A stretch of DNA of 64,000 nucleotides from positions 16,832,001 through 16,896,000 of the forward strand of contig NC_134025.1 of assembly GCF_964204645.1 (NCBI RefSeq), written 5' to 3'. This DNA is from Tubulanus polymorphus (Eukaryota; Nemertea; Palaeonemertea; Tubulaniformes; Tubulanidae). Both the position numbers and the translations under genes were made by a program. This document shows, piece by piece, positions 63,786 through 64,000 of this stretch. The notes beneath the pieces were generated by a model that saw only the letters and a program-made list of their open reading frames with translations, was not told the DNA's origin and made no database searches. Positions within the stretch are counted from its first letter, which is position 1. Each line of letters starts with the position of its first letter.

Positions 63786-64000
63786 GGTAACATTTTCTAA
63801 AGAAATTTGAAAAAAAATAGTATGAATTGATAATACATTTTAAAAGCTGTTAAGTGTTGAAATGCTAATAGATAAAATACCGGTAAATACATGTATACTA
63901 CATATCTTGATTAGAGAGGGTAAAAGCTAATCCAGAATGCCACTTTCAAAATAAATATAGGTCCTAAGTTTTTTTTGAGTTGCACGATTAGTTTGCATGT
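63786..64000. other. Host DNA at the window edge
   Basis: No recognisable feature. Confidence 0.4.

Overview
The window is animal nuclear DNA, probably from a marine invertebrate such as a mollusc. That guess rests on a jockey/CR1-like LINE, hAT-, mariner- and Harbinger-type MITEs, many dispersed repeats and no host gene I can recognise. Into this mixed-composition background are set three very AT-rich blocks belonging to one family of Polinton/Maverick elements (self-synthesising, virus-like DNA transposons).

Copy A (1 to about 14,850) enters at the left edge, already inside its protein-primed type B DNA polymerase. It continues through two opposed zinc-finger/zinc-ribbon reading frames, a penton-like minor capsid gene, small membrane-protein genes, a conserved Polinton structural gene, a coiled-coil membrane protein, the major capsid gene, integrase, packaging ATPase and two small genes. 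Many genes carry stops, frameshifts or a MITE, but integrase and ATPase are open. Its polymerase holds an intein with LAGLIDADG endonuclease motifs inside catalytic motif C.

The middle (about 14,850 to 41,970) is repeat-rich host DNA: a hAT-like zinc-finger fragment, dispersed repeats, a 3.8-kb long-TIR element, a 5'-truncated LINE with a reverse transcriptase frame, minisatellites and several MITEs with visible target-site duplications.

Copy B (41,971 to 59,901) is a structurally complete Polinton: 598-bp terminal inverted repeats, ends AGTAATAGGGG...CCCCTATTACT, and a 6-bp target duplication TATGTC. Its polymerase and most virion genes are open. The major capsid, integrase and ATPase genes each have one in-frame stop, and the coiled-coil membrane gene has a late frameshift. 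Relative to A, the integrase/ATPase/small-gene block is inverted and an HNH endonuclease cassette is added. Block C (about 60,500 to 62,962) is a fragment of a third relative with three small genes, a 24-bp minisatellite and part of the same terminal sequence. A degraded Myb/SANT-like gene follows at the right edge.

The elements read as a virus-like programme. The polymerase and zinc-finger genes would replicate the genome, the capsid, penton and ATPase genes would build and fill a particle, and the integrase would insert it. Most virion genes start at the motif TAAATG, like poxvirus late genes, while replication-side genes share a different upstream box (TTTTAATAAAA then TATTAAAATG). Together with a possible VLTF3-like late transcription factor in copy A, this suggests a self-encoded early/late switch. 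Other unusual points are a 404-bp palindrome forming most of each terminal repeat and accessory cassettes flanked by direct duplications next to a conserved block. No adenain-type protease is visible.
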